This document shows positions 44,836 to 56,879 of a stretch of 64,000 nt of DNA, in pieces. The stretch's first letter is position 1; the number at the start of each line of letters is the position of its first letter. Both the position numbers and the translations under genes were made by a program. Source of the stretch: Achatina immaculata (Eukaryota > Mollusca > Gastropoda > Stylommatophora > Achatinidae); NCBI GenBank assembly GCA_009760885.1, contig CM019693.1:44727433-44791432 (forward strand), read 5' to 3'. A model generated the notes under the pieces. That model worked only from the letters and a program-made list of their open reading frames with translations, was not told the DNA's origin and ran no database searches.

Positions 44836-45915
44836 TTTATATCTTCTTACATCCTTCCCGTGCCGCTTAACGTCACATAGGGCTCGCATGGTAGTTCGCC
44901 AAGATTTCCTGTCTGCGGCGAGTTTTTCAATCTCATCAAGGGATGTTATGGCCACTGAACTGGCCTTTCCTAACAATGTCCTCTTTAGAGTTCCAGGTGG
45001 TCGACCTCTTTTTCTTACGCATGTTGTGTTCCATTTGATAGCTTGTTTGGGGATCACCTGATAGTTTCTTCTCATCACATGACCGACATATGTCCATTTT
45101 CTTTTTCTGATTACCTATGAGACAGGTTATTGTTTGCTCATCTGTCTTATCTTCAATTCGTTCCACTTTATACCGAGTATTTTCCTTAGGTATTTGTTTT
45201 CGAAAGAGCCTAATTTCTTGTATATTTCTTTAGTTGTTTTCCAGCTTTCACATGCATAAATGAGGGTGGATATTACATTTGAATTGAATAATCTTAACTT
45301 GGTTTTTGTGCTTATAACGTTTGAGTTCCATATATTCTCAAGATACTTGAAAGTCAATGGTGCTTTTGCAATTCGAATTCTAATTTCCTTTCTGGTGTCA
45401 CCATCCTGGTCTATGTGTCTGCCGAGATATGCAAAATGGTTTACTTCTTCAACAGCTGTTTCTTCTATGTATATTTGTCCTTCCTGGTTAATGAGAAATT
45501 TCATTATTTTTGTTTTATCCTTGTTATTTTCAAGTTCTGCTTTACTACCCATTGAAGACAGGGTATCTGTTTTTACTTGTATTGATTTCACATTGTCACT
45601 GATAAAATTATGTCATCTGCAAAATCAAGATCTTCCAGTTGGGTCTCATGTACCCAATCAATGCCCATTTTCTCTGTGCAGTATTTTTTCGTTATGAAGT
45701 CTATTGCAATTCAAAAAATCAAGGGAGATAATATACATCGTTGTTTACGCCTGTTTCAATCTGGAACCATTCACTCATTCTTCCTTCTGTGTTGGCTGCA
45801 CAAACATATCCATTGTAGAGGTCTCTAATGATGTTGACAATCTTAGAAAGGTATTCCGTATAGTCTTTACATTTTATATAATTACGTATATAAAAACACA
45901 TTCATATAGACAATA
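44836..45915 (-). pseudogene. LINE-A reverse transcriptase, C-terminal half
   Basis: On minus: GRMSEWFQIETGV near 45770 (decayed motif B region), ETQLEDLDFADDIILSV at about 45640 (motif C, intact Asp pair), NHFAYLGRHIDQDGDTRKEI, NVISTLIYACESWKTTKEIY, then after a frame change near 45130 KKRKWTYVGHVMRRN-like sequence, KRGRPPGTLKRTLL and RTTMRALCDVKRHGK near 44890. The N-terminal endonuclease is absent. It is the longest of three LINE-A copies (also 11211-11765 and 55585-56050). It lies in intron 2 of C, antisense to the receptor. Confidence 0.88.
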
Positions 45916-45957
45916 TCAATAGAGATATTCTATAATAACGAATGTTTAGACTATTTT

Positions 45958-46975
45958 AGACATGGAGAAGAACAACAGAAAGGATGTTGAGCAATAGAGG
46001 GCTCACCTCACCATTACTCGAACAGAAACGAACAGCCATACGCAGTGTATCATCCTCCTTGCTGAGTTTAGGTATGTTGTTTGGTCATGTAGGAATAGAG
46101 CCACATTTGAAAATAGAATTTTTACAAAAGAAATTCTCCTGTACATTTTCAAACAAAAATTGTTACAGCTTTCAACCAGTTTCTAGTTTTTGGCAACCCC
46201 CCCCCCCCACAACCCCACCCCCCTTTTGTGTTTAAATGTTAACTTCAGATGTACATACCATGCGATTACCACATGTTTTCGTTCAAGCCCGCCTTTTCAA
46301 TATTTCAGTTCACGGGCAGGCATTCCTAACTCATGTTCTTGAACAGTGCCTTTGTTTACCCGACCATAACCCTCCACTGCGGTGACCCGAATACGAGTGA
46401 CTCGTGCGCATATTTATTTCTGTGTACACCCCATGAGTGAAAGAGAAGGCCTTAGCCGAATACAAACACTGTACATCACTAGAGAGAAAGTTAACGAAGA
46501 GAGAGAGAGAGAGTGAGAGAGGGAGAAAGGGTCCTGATAGTAGGTGAGAGGAAGTGTGTGTGTGTGTGTGGTTATACTATTACTGTACACCTTTGTTGTA
46601 ACGTTTTATGTACGAAGTATTCGCGTTATCATACTCCATGCTATCACCTCATGGTTTGTAAAGCCCACCATCTCATTATTTCATTCCACGGGCAATCATC
46701 CTCAACTCACGTCACTTGTACATGCTTCGTTATTGTTTATTTGAAAGTTTTTTTTTGTCTGGAAAGATTTGGGAAAAAAAGCCAAAAAAAAAAAACAAAC
46801 AAAAAAAAACCAAACAAAAAAACAAACAAACAAACAAACAAAAAAGATAAATAAAAAAAAAATAGAGGGCTCACCTGGGCAAAAGCAGAAAAAAAGGCGA
46901 AGGACAGGCATTTGTGAAAACCCTTGCGGAAGCCCCATATGCCCTGGGCACTTAAGGTTCAGAGAGAGAGAGAGA
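45958..46975 (+). mobile_element. LINE-C 3' end, split by a younger retroposon
   Basis: CATGGAGAAGAACAACAGAA to GCTCACCT (45960-46008) and, after the insertion, AGAGGGCTCACCTGGGCAAA to GGTTCAGAGAGAG (46863-46972) together match the uninterrupted LINE-C end at 58090-58240. Confidence 0.88.
46009..46862 (+). mobile_element. Retroposon with A-rich tail and about 16-bp target duplication
   Basis: AATAGAGGGCTCACCT occurs on both sides (ending at 46008 and at about 46876), a target-site duplication in LINE-C. The insert ends in a 75-base A-rich tail with CAAA units. Inside are two related modules about 375 bases apart: 46262-46348 and 46640-46722, each with CACGGGCA and an ACTCATGTT/ACTCACGTC end. 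The second also matches 7490-7600 in reverse. A C tract (46197-46210) and a GT run (46556-46570) are present. The family is not identified. Confidence 0.72.
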
Positions 46976-47049
46976 CTATTTTAGGAAGGTTAATTTTTGA
47001 TTTGTGTATTATCAACATCTGTAATCACCTCACACAAATATAAAAATAT

Positions 47050-47975
47050 AAAGAGAATTAGAAAAGCTATAACAGTTATAATTAAGAGCATATGAGTTAT
47101 AATTTCGCGGAATGAATAAAGAAAATAAAGGCAGAAGTACTAATTCCGCAGAATTAATAAATAAATTAATGTTATAAAGTTATAATTTCGAGCAATGAAT
47201 TAAGAAAGTAAAGACGACAGTTATAATTTCACAGAATAAAGAAAGAAAGTAATGAAGACAGTTTTAATTTCGCGGAATGAATAAAGAAAGTAATGACTAC
47301 AGTTATTTTTTCACGGAATGAATAAAGAAAGTAATGACACTTGTAATTTTAAAGAAAGAATAAAGAAAGTAAAGACGACAGTTGTAATTTCACAGAATAA
47401 AGAAAAAGAGTAATGACGACAGTTATAATTTCGCGGAATGAATAAAGAAAGTAATGACACCTATACTTTTACAGAATGAATAAAGAAAGTAAAGACGACA
47501 GTTGTAATTTCACAGAATAAAGAAAGAGTAATGACGACAGTTATAATTTCGCGGAATGAATAAAGAAAGTAATGACTATAGTTTTATAATTTCACGGAAT
47601 GAATAAAGAAAGTAAAGACTACAGTTATAATTTAGCGGAATGAATAAAGAAAGTAAAGACGACAATTGTAATTTCACAGAATAAAGAAAGAACGTAATGA
47701 CGACAGTTATAATTTTGCGGAATGAATAAGGAAAGTAATGGCTATAGTTATAATTTCGCGGAATGAATAAAGAAAGTAATGACGACAGTTATAATTTCGC
47801 TGAATGAATAAAGAAAGTAATGACGACAATTATAATTTCGCGGAATGAATAAAGAAAGTAATGACGACAGTTATAATTTCACGGAATGAATAAAGAAAGT
47901 AATGACGCAGTTATAATTTCACGGAATGAATAAAGAAAGTAATGACGACAGTTATAACTTCAAGGAATGAATAAC
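47050..47975 (+). repeat. Minisatellite, about 41 bp unit, about 20 copies
   Basis: Units contain TTATAATTTCGCGGAATGAA, TAAAGAAAGTAATGACGACAG, with variants (TTTCACAGAA, AAAGACGACAG). Intron 2 of gene C. Confidence 0.94.
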
Positions 47976-48194
47976 GACAACTGTTATTTAACTTCGCCTT
48001 ACTGCACACGAAGTACATCTTTTAACTGACTGAAAGATTGCTACACTCCATCCTACTATTGCGCCTTAGCTTTCTGTGCAGCAGAGCTGGAGGACATGGG
48101 AATATCACGGACATTTGTTACACTCTCTTACTCTGCGCAGAAATACTTACACACACTAACATGCTTGTCTTTCCCTAATAAAGATCACTATTTA

Positions 48195-48378
48195 CAACTA
48201 GGATGGTTGTTGTCTCGGGTTGTTTATTTACAACTAGGATGGTTGTTGTCTCGGGTTGTTTATTTACAACTAGGATGGTTGTTGTCTCGGGTTGTTTATT
48301 TACAACTAGGATGGTTGTTATTTCTAGGTGTATATTTACAACAAGGATACTTGTTATTTCAGGTTGTTTTTATTCTAC
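48195..48378 (+). repeat. Minisatellite, 36 bp unit, 5 copies
   Basis: TTTACAACTAGGATGGTTGT followed by TGTCTCGGGTTGTTTA; the last two copies are diverged. The open frame here is a by-product of the 36-base period. Confidence 0.92.
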
Positions 48379-48637
48379 GAAAGCAAATAATGCACAAATG
48401 ATAAAATCAAATAAATAAATAACATGAAAACATTGCCTGAAACAAGTACTCTTAGTACCTGTAAAAATGTATATTCCTTATATAAGGTAGTTGTTATTGA
48501 AAAACCTGCTAGGCCTCGTGCATTCATTTATTTTTGTTCTTTACAGCCCATTTTACCTCCTGTTTTGTTTTGTGTTGTTTTTAAACATGGAATATAAATG
48601 AAACACAATTTACGCATTTTTTTCTCTCTACTTTCAG

Positions 48638-49246
48638 GTTAGAACTATTGTAACGAGAAAACGTGTGGCAGCAGTCGTCGTCTGTATCTTCATCGTTCTC
48701 ATATTTACTGGATCCCCAATGTTTGTTGTGAACAAACTGGGCATGAAATTTTCTTATTTCAGGAACAAAACTCTTCTAGGACTAGTTCCTGCACCAGATC
48801 GAGAACAAGTGGAGAAAGTGTCGTTCACAATTAACAACTTTGTCATTCCATTTGCTGCTTTCTTTGTCATCATTATCTGTACAGTCATTTTAATCATCAA
48901 CCTACGCAAGGGGATGGAGTGGCGGAAGAAGTCTGTCTCCAGCGTCACCGATGACGTCCTGTACCGTAACCAGAAAGTGGCAAAGATGGTTGTCATGATT
49001 TCTGCACTTTTTATTTCCTGTTTTGTTCCTTTTTCCACCATCATGTTGGTTATAGGATTTGAACCAGAGCTTGGCGTAGGCGGTGAACACTTTCATATCT
49101 CTGTCGTGATTTACGGAATTGTTCTTCTTCTCGAATCTGTAAATTCATCTTTTAATATTTTCATCTACTACAACATCAGCAGTAATTACAGAAGAACCTT
49201 CCAGGCTATTTTCTGCACGTGCCGAACTCAAGAATATTTGCGTTAA
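48638..49246 (+). CDS. Chemosensory-type GPCR gene C, exon 3 (TM4-TM7 and C-terminus)
   Basis: The acceptor TACTTTCAG ends at 48637. The exon starts in phase 0 at VRTIVTRKRVAAVVV and ends at TAA 49244-49246, 202 residues. TM4, the NKT glycosylation site, TM5 (VSFTINNFVIPFAAF), the basic loop KGMEWRKKSVSS to YRNQKVAKM, TM6 with CFVP and TM7 with NIFIYY are all present. The C-terminus is seven residues longer than in A and B (CTCRTQEYLR) and could be palmitoylated at its cysteines, an inference. The LINE-F 3' end starts about ten bases after the stop, so the 3' UTR of this gene must be transposon-derived. Confidence 0.92.
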   Translation, partial: VRTIVTRKRVAAVVVCIFIVLIFTGSPMFVVNKLGMKFSYFRNKTLLGLVPAPDREQVEKVSFTINNFVIPFAAFFVIIICTVILIINLRKGMEWRKKSVSSVTDDVLYRNQKVAKMVVMISALFISCFVPFSTIMLVIGFEPELGVGGEHFHISVVIYGIVLLLESVNSSFNIFIYYNISSNYRRTFQAIFCTCRTQEYLR

Positions 49247-49254
49247 ATATTTCA

Positions 49255-49850
49255 TTCATTCATTCATCTGCATGTCCCTTGCGGAACTCTGCCTCCCAAA
49301 CAGCTCTCCTGTAGGCCTCTAGGTTGTGAGCAAGATGGCCTGCTGCTGATGCATCCACTTGCAGATCACAACAATGTCTGGCAACCATCTTCGTCTTGGT
49401 CTTCCTCTTTTTCTTTTTCCCTTTATGTACCCTTCCAAGACTTTCTTCTCTAGATTATCATGACGTTTAATGTGTCCAAAATATTTAAGTTTTCTCTCTT
49501 TAATCGTCTTTATTAGCCAACCTTCTTCAATATTAAGTTCTTGTAGTATAAATATCTTTGTCCGTTTTTGTGTTCATGATATTTGAAGAACTCTTTTGTA
49601 GCATTTACATTCAAAGGCATTTATGTGTTTCTCAGATGTTTTATTAAGTGTCCAGGTCTCACAGGCATATGTTGTGATGGGAAAGATGCATGCCCTAAAA
49701 AATCTTATTTTTGTAGTTCTGTCTGTTCCTCTCCACAGATTCTTTAGTTGTTTTACTTTCTGAAGAGCGATAGATGCCCTCCTTTTAATTTCCCTCATTG
49801 TATCTCCAGTATTAGTTAGTAGTGATCCAAGATATTCAAAATACTGCTAC
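49255..49850 (-). pseudogene. LINE-F 3' part (copy 3) directly after gene C
   Basis: On minus: MREIKRRASIALQKVKQLKN, LWRGTDRTTKIRFFRACIFP and ITTYACETWTLNKTSEKHIN, the RT C-terminal region (the YGCETW motif), followed by HxxR-type sequence and the shared 3' end. The tail reads CATT repeats at 49254-49275 on plus. It is 5' truncated. Confidence 0.82.
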
Positions 49851-50134
49851 TGCAGCAAGTAATTCGTTTCAATGTATTGAGAAAGTAAATAAAAATAGTA
49901 TTTATTCTATTAGTCTCATGATCCTAACAAGTTCCAAAAAAAAAACCAAGCGAAATCTTTGACTTTTGATCATCCTTGGGTTAATCAGGCATTTAGAAGA
50001 AAACACATTATTTTACGTTAACATACTACACGACCATTGCAAACATGCACTCTGTTAAAGACAGCCACAGAAACATGTAAGATGTAATCCTAACAAAACA
50101 AAAAAAACAAAGAAATTTGCAAACGTTTAATCAT
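49851..50134. other. AT-rich spacer, nothing recognised
   Basis: No gene or repeat recognised. Confidence 0.4.
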
Positions 50135-50945
50135 TGTCCATAGATATCATCAATGCATGAAACCCTTCATACAGCACCTTGTCCACAGATATCATCAATG
50201 CATGAAACCCTTCATACAGCACCTTGTCCACAGATATCATCAATGCATGAAACCCTTCATACGGCACCTTGTCCACAGATATCATCAATGCATGAAACCC
50301 TTCATACAGCACCTTGTAAATAGATATCATCAATGCATGAAACTCTTCATACAGCACCTTGTCCATAGATATCATCAATGCATGAAACCCTTCATACAGC
50401 ACCTTGTCCATAGATATCATCAATGCATGAAACCCTTCATACAGCACCTTGTAAATAGATATCATCAATGCATGAAACCCTTCATACAGCACCTTGTCCA
50501 TAGATATCATCAATGCATGAAACTCTTCATACAGCACCTTGTCCATAGATATCATCAATGCATGAAATCCTTCATACAGCACCTTGTCCATAGATATCAT
50601 CAATGCATGAAACCCTTCATACAGCACCTTGTAAATAGATATCATCAATGCATGAAACCCTTCATACAGCACCTTGTCCATAGATATCATCAATGCATGA
50701 AACCCTTCATACAGCACCTTGTAAATAGATATCATCAATGCATGAAATCCTTCATACAGCACCTTGTCCATAGATATCATAAACGCATGAAACCCTTCAT
50801 ACAGCACCTTGTCCATAGATATCATCAATGCATGAAACCCTTCATACAGCACCTTGTCCATAGATATCATCAATGCATGAAACCCTTCATACAGCACCTT
50901 GTCCATAGATATCATCAATGTATGAAACCCTTCACACTGCACTTG
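50135..50945 (+). repeat. 45-bp minisatellite, 18 units, open on both strands
   Basis: Units are GATATCATCAATGCATGAAA then CCCTTCATACAGCACCTTGT plus CCATA or AAATA. The period is a multiple of three and stop-free, so it reads MKPFIQHLVHRYHQC on plus and DKVLYEGFHALMISM on minus across 270 codons. CCATA and AAATA types alternate in blocks. There is no support for a real protein. Confidence 0.95.
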
Positions 50946-50974
50946 GTTCCTACACGAGAGTGAAGAGTTTACTT

Positions 50975-51219
50975 ACTTTCAGAATACTTTTTAAGTACTC
51001 AAACAGAATCTTTGAAGTTAATAATGACAAAAATTACTTTTTAAGTACTCAAACAGAATCTTTGAAGTTAATAATGACAGAAATTACTTTTTAATTACTC
51101 AAACAGAATCTTTGAAGTTAATAATGACAAAAATTACTTTTTAAGTCCTCAAACAAATTCTTTGAAAAGAATAATGGCAAAATTTACTTTTTAAGTATTC
51201 AAACAAATTCTTTGAAAAT
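50975..51219 (+). repeat. 50-bp array, left part, split by LINE-E
   Basis: Units contain TACTTTTTAAGTACTCAAAC and AGAATCTTTGAAGTTAATAA. A further partial unit (CTTTGAAAATAATAATGGCG to TTACTTTTTAAGTATT) lies on the far side of LINE-E at 54912-54957. Confidence 0.9.
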
Positions 51220-52257
51220 TCAATTCAAGTGCCATGCCGCATGGCGTAGGCGATCATTTCTCTCCACAATTCCCTGTCTTTAGACTTGATTATGAGATCC
51301 ACCGGTGACTTTCTTCCTAGCCACACTGACAGCCCATCTAGTAGCTTCTCTCTCTATCTTCCTCTGTCTCTTCTTCTTTCAATTTTTCCAGTTGCCACAT
51401 TGTGTTTCAATTTTCCTCTTCTCAGGAAATGGCCTACAAATCTCGCTTGTCTGCCTCTGATCTTTGCTGTAATTTGCTTTTTAAACTCCAGCCTCTCTTA
51501 AGACTTCTTCGTTGATTTTCTTGGCTGTCCATGGTACCTTCAACTACTTCTTATGAACCACATCTCCATGGCCTCCATTTCTCGCTGTACTCTCTTATTC
51601 GTGGACCATGCTTCACATCTATAAAACAAAATTGGCTCGATGTAACATTTAAGTACTCGGAATCTTGTTTCCATTGATATGGATCTATTGCACAAGATGT
51701 TTCTCATTTTCTGGAATGCTGACTTGGCTTGAGCACGTCTGCTTTTTATTTCATTGTGACATTTCCCATCAGTTGTTATAATCGTTCCTAATTACTTGAA
51801 TCTATCAACTTGTTTCAGACTTGTGCCATCGATGGTAATGCTACGTTTTGGTGGTATTCTTTTCTTTGAGATGACCATCACTTCAGTCCTTCTTTTTATT
51901 CAGGCTGTGACCTTTATTTTTACTTTCACGAACCACGACGTCCAGAAGAGCCTGTAGCTCGCCTTCATTTTTAGTAATCAGGACTGTGTCGTCTGTATAT
52001 CTTAAGTTGTTAAGGTTGTACCCGCCAACTGATATTCCTGGCATGTTCTCTATATTTCTCATTCTGTTTTCGCTGTGCAAGGAGAATAGGTCAAGAGATA
52101 AAACACATCCTTGTCTCGCTCACAATTTTATGTCTTGAATGCCCCTATTTGGTTCTCAACCCTCATTGCAGCTGACTGCTGCTAATATGTTTTTGATGCG
52201 TTTCAGATCAGGTCTTTACTTCTATTGATCTCTCCATCAATGTTCTTATTATATATT

Positions 52258-52321
<64 letters not shown>

Positions 52322-53618
52322 TATAGGGCATTACTTGTACTTTTTTCCTTCAACAAAGTCGCATTGTTCTTCGGCGATTTCTGGTTTTATTTCCTATTGA
52401 CTCTTCTCATGACAATACGAAGCAGGATTCTGGTAACATGGCTCATAAGACTAATGGTTCGATGGTTTTCACATTCACCTGCACCTTGTGTTTTTGGTAG
52501 AGCAATGAAAATTGACTGCAAAAGGTCTGATGGGACATAGTTACTGTTATAGATGTCATTCAGCAATCTGGTAAATTATTTCTATACCAAGCTGTCCTAA
52601 TGCTTCCAATTCTTCGTTGGTGATTTTATCTGGTCCTGGTGCTTTGTTGTTCTTCATGTGTTTGATGGCTTCTTCTACTTCTGCTTTTAATATGGGAGGC
52701 CCATCATCATTATTTCGTATATCTATTTCGCTTTTATTGTCCTCATAGAGTTCTCTAATGTATTGGCTCCATCTTGCCATTATCTCATCTCTGTTCATTA
52801 CTGTATACCCCCCCCCCGCCCCCTTTTTGACTTCAGGGCAACCAGTCTTGTCGTATGTCCTTTTGTATGTTAACTCCTTTATTTGTTTGTACATATCTAT
52901 TGTGTTTTCCATGATGGTGTGTCGCTATTTCACTACATTTCTTGTTTAGCCACTCCTCCTTAGCTTTATTGCATGTGTGTCTTATTTCTTTATTTATTTT
53001 GTCACATTCATCTTTATCTTCCTTAAGACTTCTCCGTTCCATTAGTTGCAAGATTTCTTCTGTCATCCAACCCCGTTTAGCATGTCTTTTATTTGGATAG
53101 ATGTTTGCTGAATAGTGTCTTTGAGCATATTCCATTATTCATCAGTCGTTATAATCGTTCCTAATTACTTGAATCTATCAACTTGTTTCAGACTTGTGCC
53201 ATCGATGGTAATGCTACGTTTTGGTGGTATTCTTTTCTTTGAGATGACCATCACTTCAGTCCTTCTTTTTATTCAGGCTGTGACCTTTATTTTTACTTTC
53301 ACGAACCACGACGTCCAGAAGAGCCTGTAGCTCGCCTTCATTTTTAGTAATCAGGACTGTGTCGTCTGTATATCTTAAGTTGTTAAGGTTGTACCCGCCA
53401 ACTGATATTCCTGGCATGTTCTCTATATTTCTCATTCTGTTTTCGCTGTGCAAGGAGAATAGGTCAAGAGATAAAACACATCCTTGTCTCGCTCACAATT
53501 TTATGTCTTGAATGCCCCTATTGGTTCTCAACCCTCATTGCAGCTGACTGCTGCTAATATGTTTTTGATGCGTTTCAGATCAGGTCTTTACTTCTATTGA
53601 TCTCTCCATCAATGTTCT

Positions 53619-53689
<71 letters not shown>

Positions 53690-54911
53690 TATAGGGCATT
53701 ACTTGTACTTTTTTCCTTCAACAAAGTCGCATTGTTCTTCGGCGATTTCTGGTTTTATTTCCTATTGACTCTTCTCATGACAATACGAAGCAGGATTCTG
53801 GTAACATGGCTCATAAGACTAATGGTTCGATGGTTTTCACATTCACCTGCACCTTGTGTTTTTGGTAGAGCAATGAAAATTGACTGCAAAAGGTCTGATG
53901 GGACATAGTTACTGTTATAGATGTCATTCAGCAATCTGGTAAATTATTTCTATACCAAGCTGTCCTAATGCTTCCAATTCTTCGTTGGTGATTTTATCTG
54001 GTCCTGGTGCTTTGTTGTTCTTCATGTGTTTGATGGCTTCTTCTACTTCTGCTTTTAATATGGGAGGCCCATCATCATCATTTCGTATATCTATTTCGCT
54101 TTTATTGTCCTCATAGAGTTCTCTAATGTATTGGCTCCATCTTGTCATTATCTCATCTCTGTCCATTATTGTATACCCCCCCTCCCCTTTGACTTCAGGC
54201 AACCAGTCTTGTCGTATGTCCTTTTGTATGTTAACTCCTTTATTTGTTTGTACATATCTATTGTGTTTTCCATGATGGTGTGTCGCTATTTCACTACATT
54301 TCTTGTTTAGCCACTCCTCCTTAGCTTTATTGCATGTGTGTCTTATTTCTTTATTTATTTTGTCACATTCATCTTTAACTTCCTTAAGACTTCTCCGTTC
54401 CATTAGTTGCAAGATTTCCTATGTCGTCCACCCCCGTTTAGCATGTCTTTTATTTGGATAGATGTTTGCTGAATAGTGTCTTTGAGCATATTCCATTATT
54501 CATCAGTCGTTTCAATCTTCTCTATAGCATTATATCTATTGTGTACTGTGGTTCTACATTGTTATTGTATTGCTTTATCTTCCGTAACAGGTCTCTATCT
54601 AGTTCTTTGTTTTTAACTACTTGTTTTAACATCTTTAGCCTGTTTCTCACTTTTCCTACGACTGAGATGTGGTCACTGTTGCAATCTTGGTCTTGTTTTC
54701 ATAGATATTAGTAAGTTCTTGAATCTTCTGTTGATCATAATGTAATCTATCTGGTTACGTATGTTATTATTTGGGCTTTTCCGTGTCCATAATAGCCTAG
54801 GGTGTTGTTGAAACCAAGTATTCCCTATTATAATTTTATTCTTTTCTGCCCGTTCAATCAACATCTCTCCTCTTTTGTTTCTGATTCCTAGTCCATACTT
54901 GCCAGTAGCTT
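51220..54911 (-). pseudogene. LINE-E with a 1373-bp internal tandem duplication
   Basis: On minus from the right: endonuclease end (RLLWTRKSPNNNIRNQIDYI, 54700-54860), linker (GWMTEEILQLMERRS-like, CNKAKEEWLNKKCSEI), ILKAEVEEAIKHMKNNKAPG, PDKITNEELEALGQLG (RT start), LRYTDDTVLITKNEGELQAL (motif C region, YTDD) and the 3' end DRELWREMIAYAMRHG near 51250. The linker-to-motif-C block occurs twice at an offset of 1373 bases (about 51775-53140 and 53141-54508), with both copies sharing CATCAGTYGTT at the breakpoints. Each copy has a TA/GA microsatellite (52254-52318, 53622-53690). It is inserted in the 50-bp array. Many stops. Confidence 0.87.
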
Positions 54912-54957
54912 TGAAATCTTTGAAAATAATAATGGCGACAATTACTTTTTAAGTATT

Positions 54958-55584
54958 GGTTGATTCTGCTGTCATGGCGAAGACTGGTTGACTATGCTGT
55001 CATGGCGAAGATTAGTTCTTGGGGATCATCGGGCGACGTTATTGTCAGTCAGCTGTTCTTGGCTCCTTCTAGAATTAGGTAAAGAAAAGCGCCTAGTAAC
55101 GAAGATGACCATATCATCATCTAAAATGATAACAAGGCAACATGATTACCAGCGATATATTCCCTACCTGTCTCCAAGTCATGATAGAGCTGCCGTTACC
55201 TTTATGTATAACAGTGTAGTAGATTTCTGAAGTAGAAATTAGAGTTAAGATGTTAGATAACTCATCTTGAAATTGAAATGCTGGAAAAAAACAAGATTAT
55301 GTTCCACAGAATTTAGTAACTGTTTGTTTCCATTTCATTCCCCTTTAAGTCTGAGACTTGCTTGCCGGGAATGGGTTGTAGATAACATACGACAAAGAAA
55401 TGTCGTGAGACAGAATTCAGATTTTTGAGTCAGTTGAAGTTTTGAGCTCAGATAGGCTAGGTTCGGTTAACCTGTCTGTGAGAGAATGCAGTTTTTGTGT
55501 ACTGTGTTAGATAGTAGAATAGAAAATGCGGTTAGAAATTCTGGTGGCGACGAAGTCTACAGACGGCAGTAGTTTCCGCGAATG
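54958..55584. other. Spacer, nothing recognised
   Basis: A short direct repeat (GCTGTCATGGCGAAGA, at 54969 and 54999). No gene recognised. Confidence 0.4.
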
Positions 55585-56050
55585 TTGTTTTATAAGCACA
55601 TAAAAAACCAAGTTAAGATTATACAGTTCAAATGTGATATCCACCCTCGTTTATGCATGTGAAAGCTGGAAAACAACTAAAGAAATATACAAGAAATTAG
55701 ACTTTTTCGAAAACAAACGCCTAAGGAAAATTCTCGGTATAAAGTGGAACGATTTTACGAACAATGCAGAGATAAGACAGATAAGCAAACAACAACCTGT
55801 TATCAGAAAAAAAGAAGATGGACGTACGTCGGTCACGTGATGAGAAGAAACAATCAGAGGAACCCCACACAAGCTATCAAGTAGAACACAACAGGCCGAA
55901 GAAAAAGAGGTCGACCACGTGAAACTCTAAAGAGGACATTGTTAAGAGATCCTAGTTCAGTGGGCACTACATCCCTTGATGAGATTGAAAAACTCGCAGA
56001 AGAAAGGAAATATTGGCGAACTACCATGCTGCACGGAAGGATGTAAAATA
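55585..56050 (+). pseudogene. LINE-A 3' end, copy 3
   Basis: The plus strand reads STLVYACESWKTTKEIYKKL, KRLRKILGIKWNDF, EIRQISKQQPV, then after a shift RWTYVGHVMRRN, RKRGRPRETLKRTLL and EIEKLAEERKYWRTT. 5' truncated. Confidence 0.85.
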
Positions 56051-56879
56051 TTTGGACTTTGAATTATCGTCTTGTCATGTGTTTGTTGGATTTGTTACTG
56101 CCACAGTTATACCAGTCACCGAGTTCATCGCCATTATCATCCTAAAAATGTCATTATAATTTTATATCGTTGCTACGGTGTTGGTATTTGCTACCCAGAG
56201 ATTGATCGTTCCTGGGATGTAAGTCTGTGAAGCGAATAGTAAATCAGACGGATGAAAGAGATTGAGCTCGATTGTAAGTGAAAGAGTATAAACTCGACTG
56301 TAATGGAGTAATGTCAGTATTGACTAATAACCAAAATGAAGATCATATATCTTGAGAAGCAAAAGTAGTATCCAGTATGCGCACATAACATTTCCATTAG
56401 TATAACACATTCCAGCCAGCAGATCAGTGTGATAAATAAAAGGAAGCGGAACTGCTTTATCTGAGAGAATAAAAATAAATATATTTTATACGTCTGGCCT
56501 TCCAAACACAGGTGTCGAGAGTTATTAACTTTAATACAAAATGTTATGGAGCAGAAATTAATAAAGATGAGCAGAGCACGTTGTTTTATTTTGTTTTTTA
56601 TTATCACAAAATTGTCAGCAACGAAAATTTCCAAAAATAGGATTGTTGCAATATAGAAAAAAATTAAGACAAACCAGATTTTAATAAAAGACAACTCTTG
56701 TGAGATACATACACACTAGCTCAGCTGCAGTTTCCTGATTACAAAGGCTATGGTTCTATAGAAAGTGGCAGTGATCTATACATTCAAAGACATTTCATTT
56801 TGAACTAACAAGAGCAGGAAAAATAATAAATAAGATGATGGAACTTAGACATGGCATAACATCAATGTCCCTTACTCAA
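56051..56879. other. AT-rich spacer, nothing recognised
   Basis: The open frame on minus at 56314-56694 is AT-rich, Phe/Ile-rich and without a recognised motif; I do not support it as a gene. Confidence 0.35.

Noticed and set aside
50127..50963. Paired open frames of about 270 codons on both strands
   Set aside because: Same explanation: a 45-base stop-free unit. It is a minisatellite.
56314..56694. A 126-codon membrane-like protein on minus
   Set aside because: AT-rich composition with Phe/Ile/Leu runs is expected by chance; no motif, no neighbour support.
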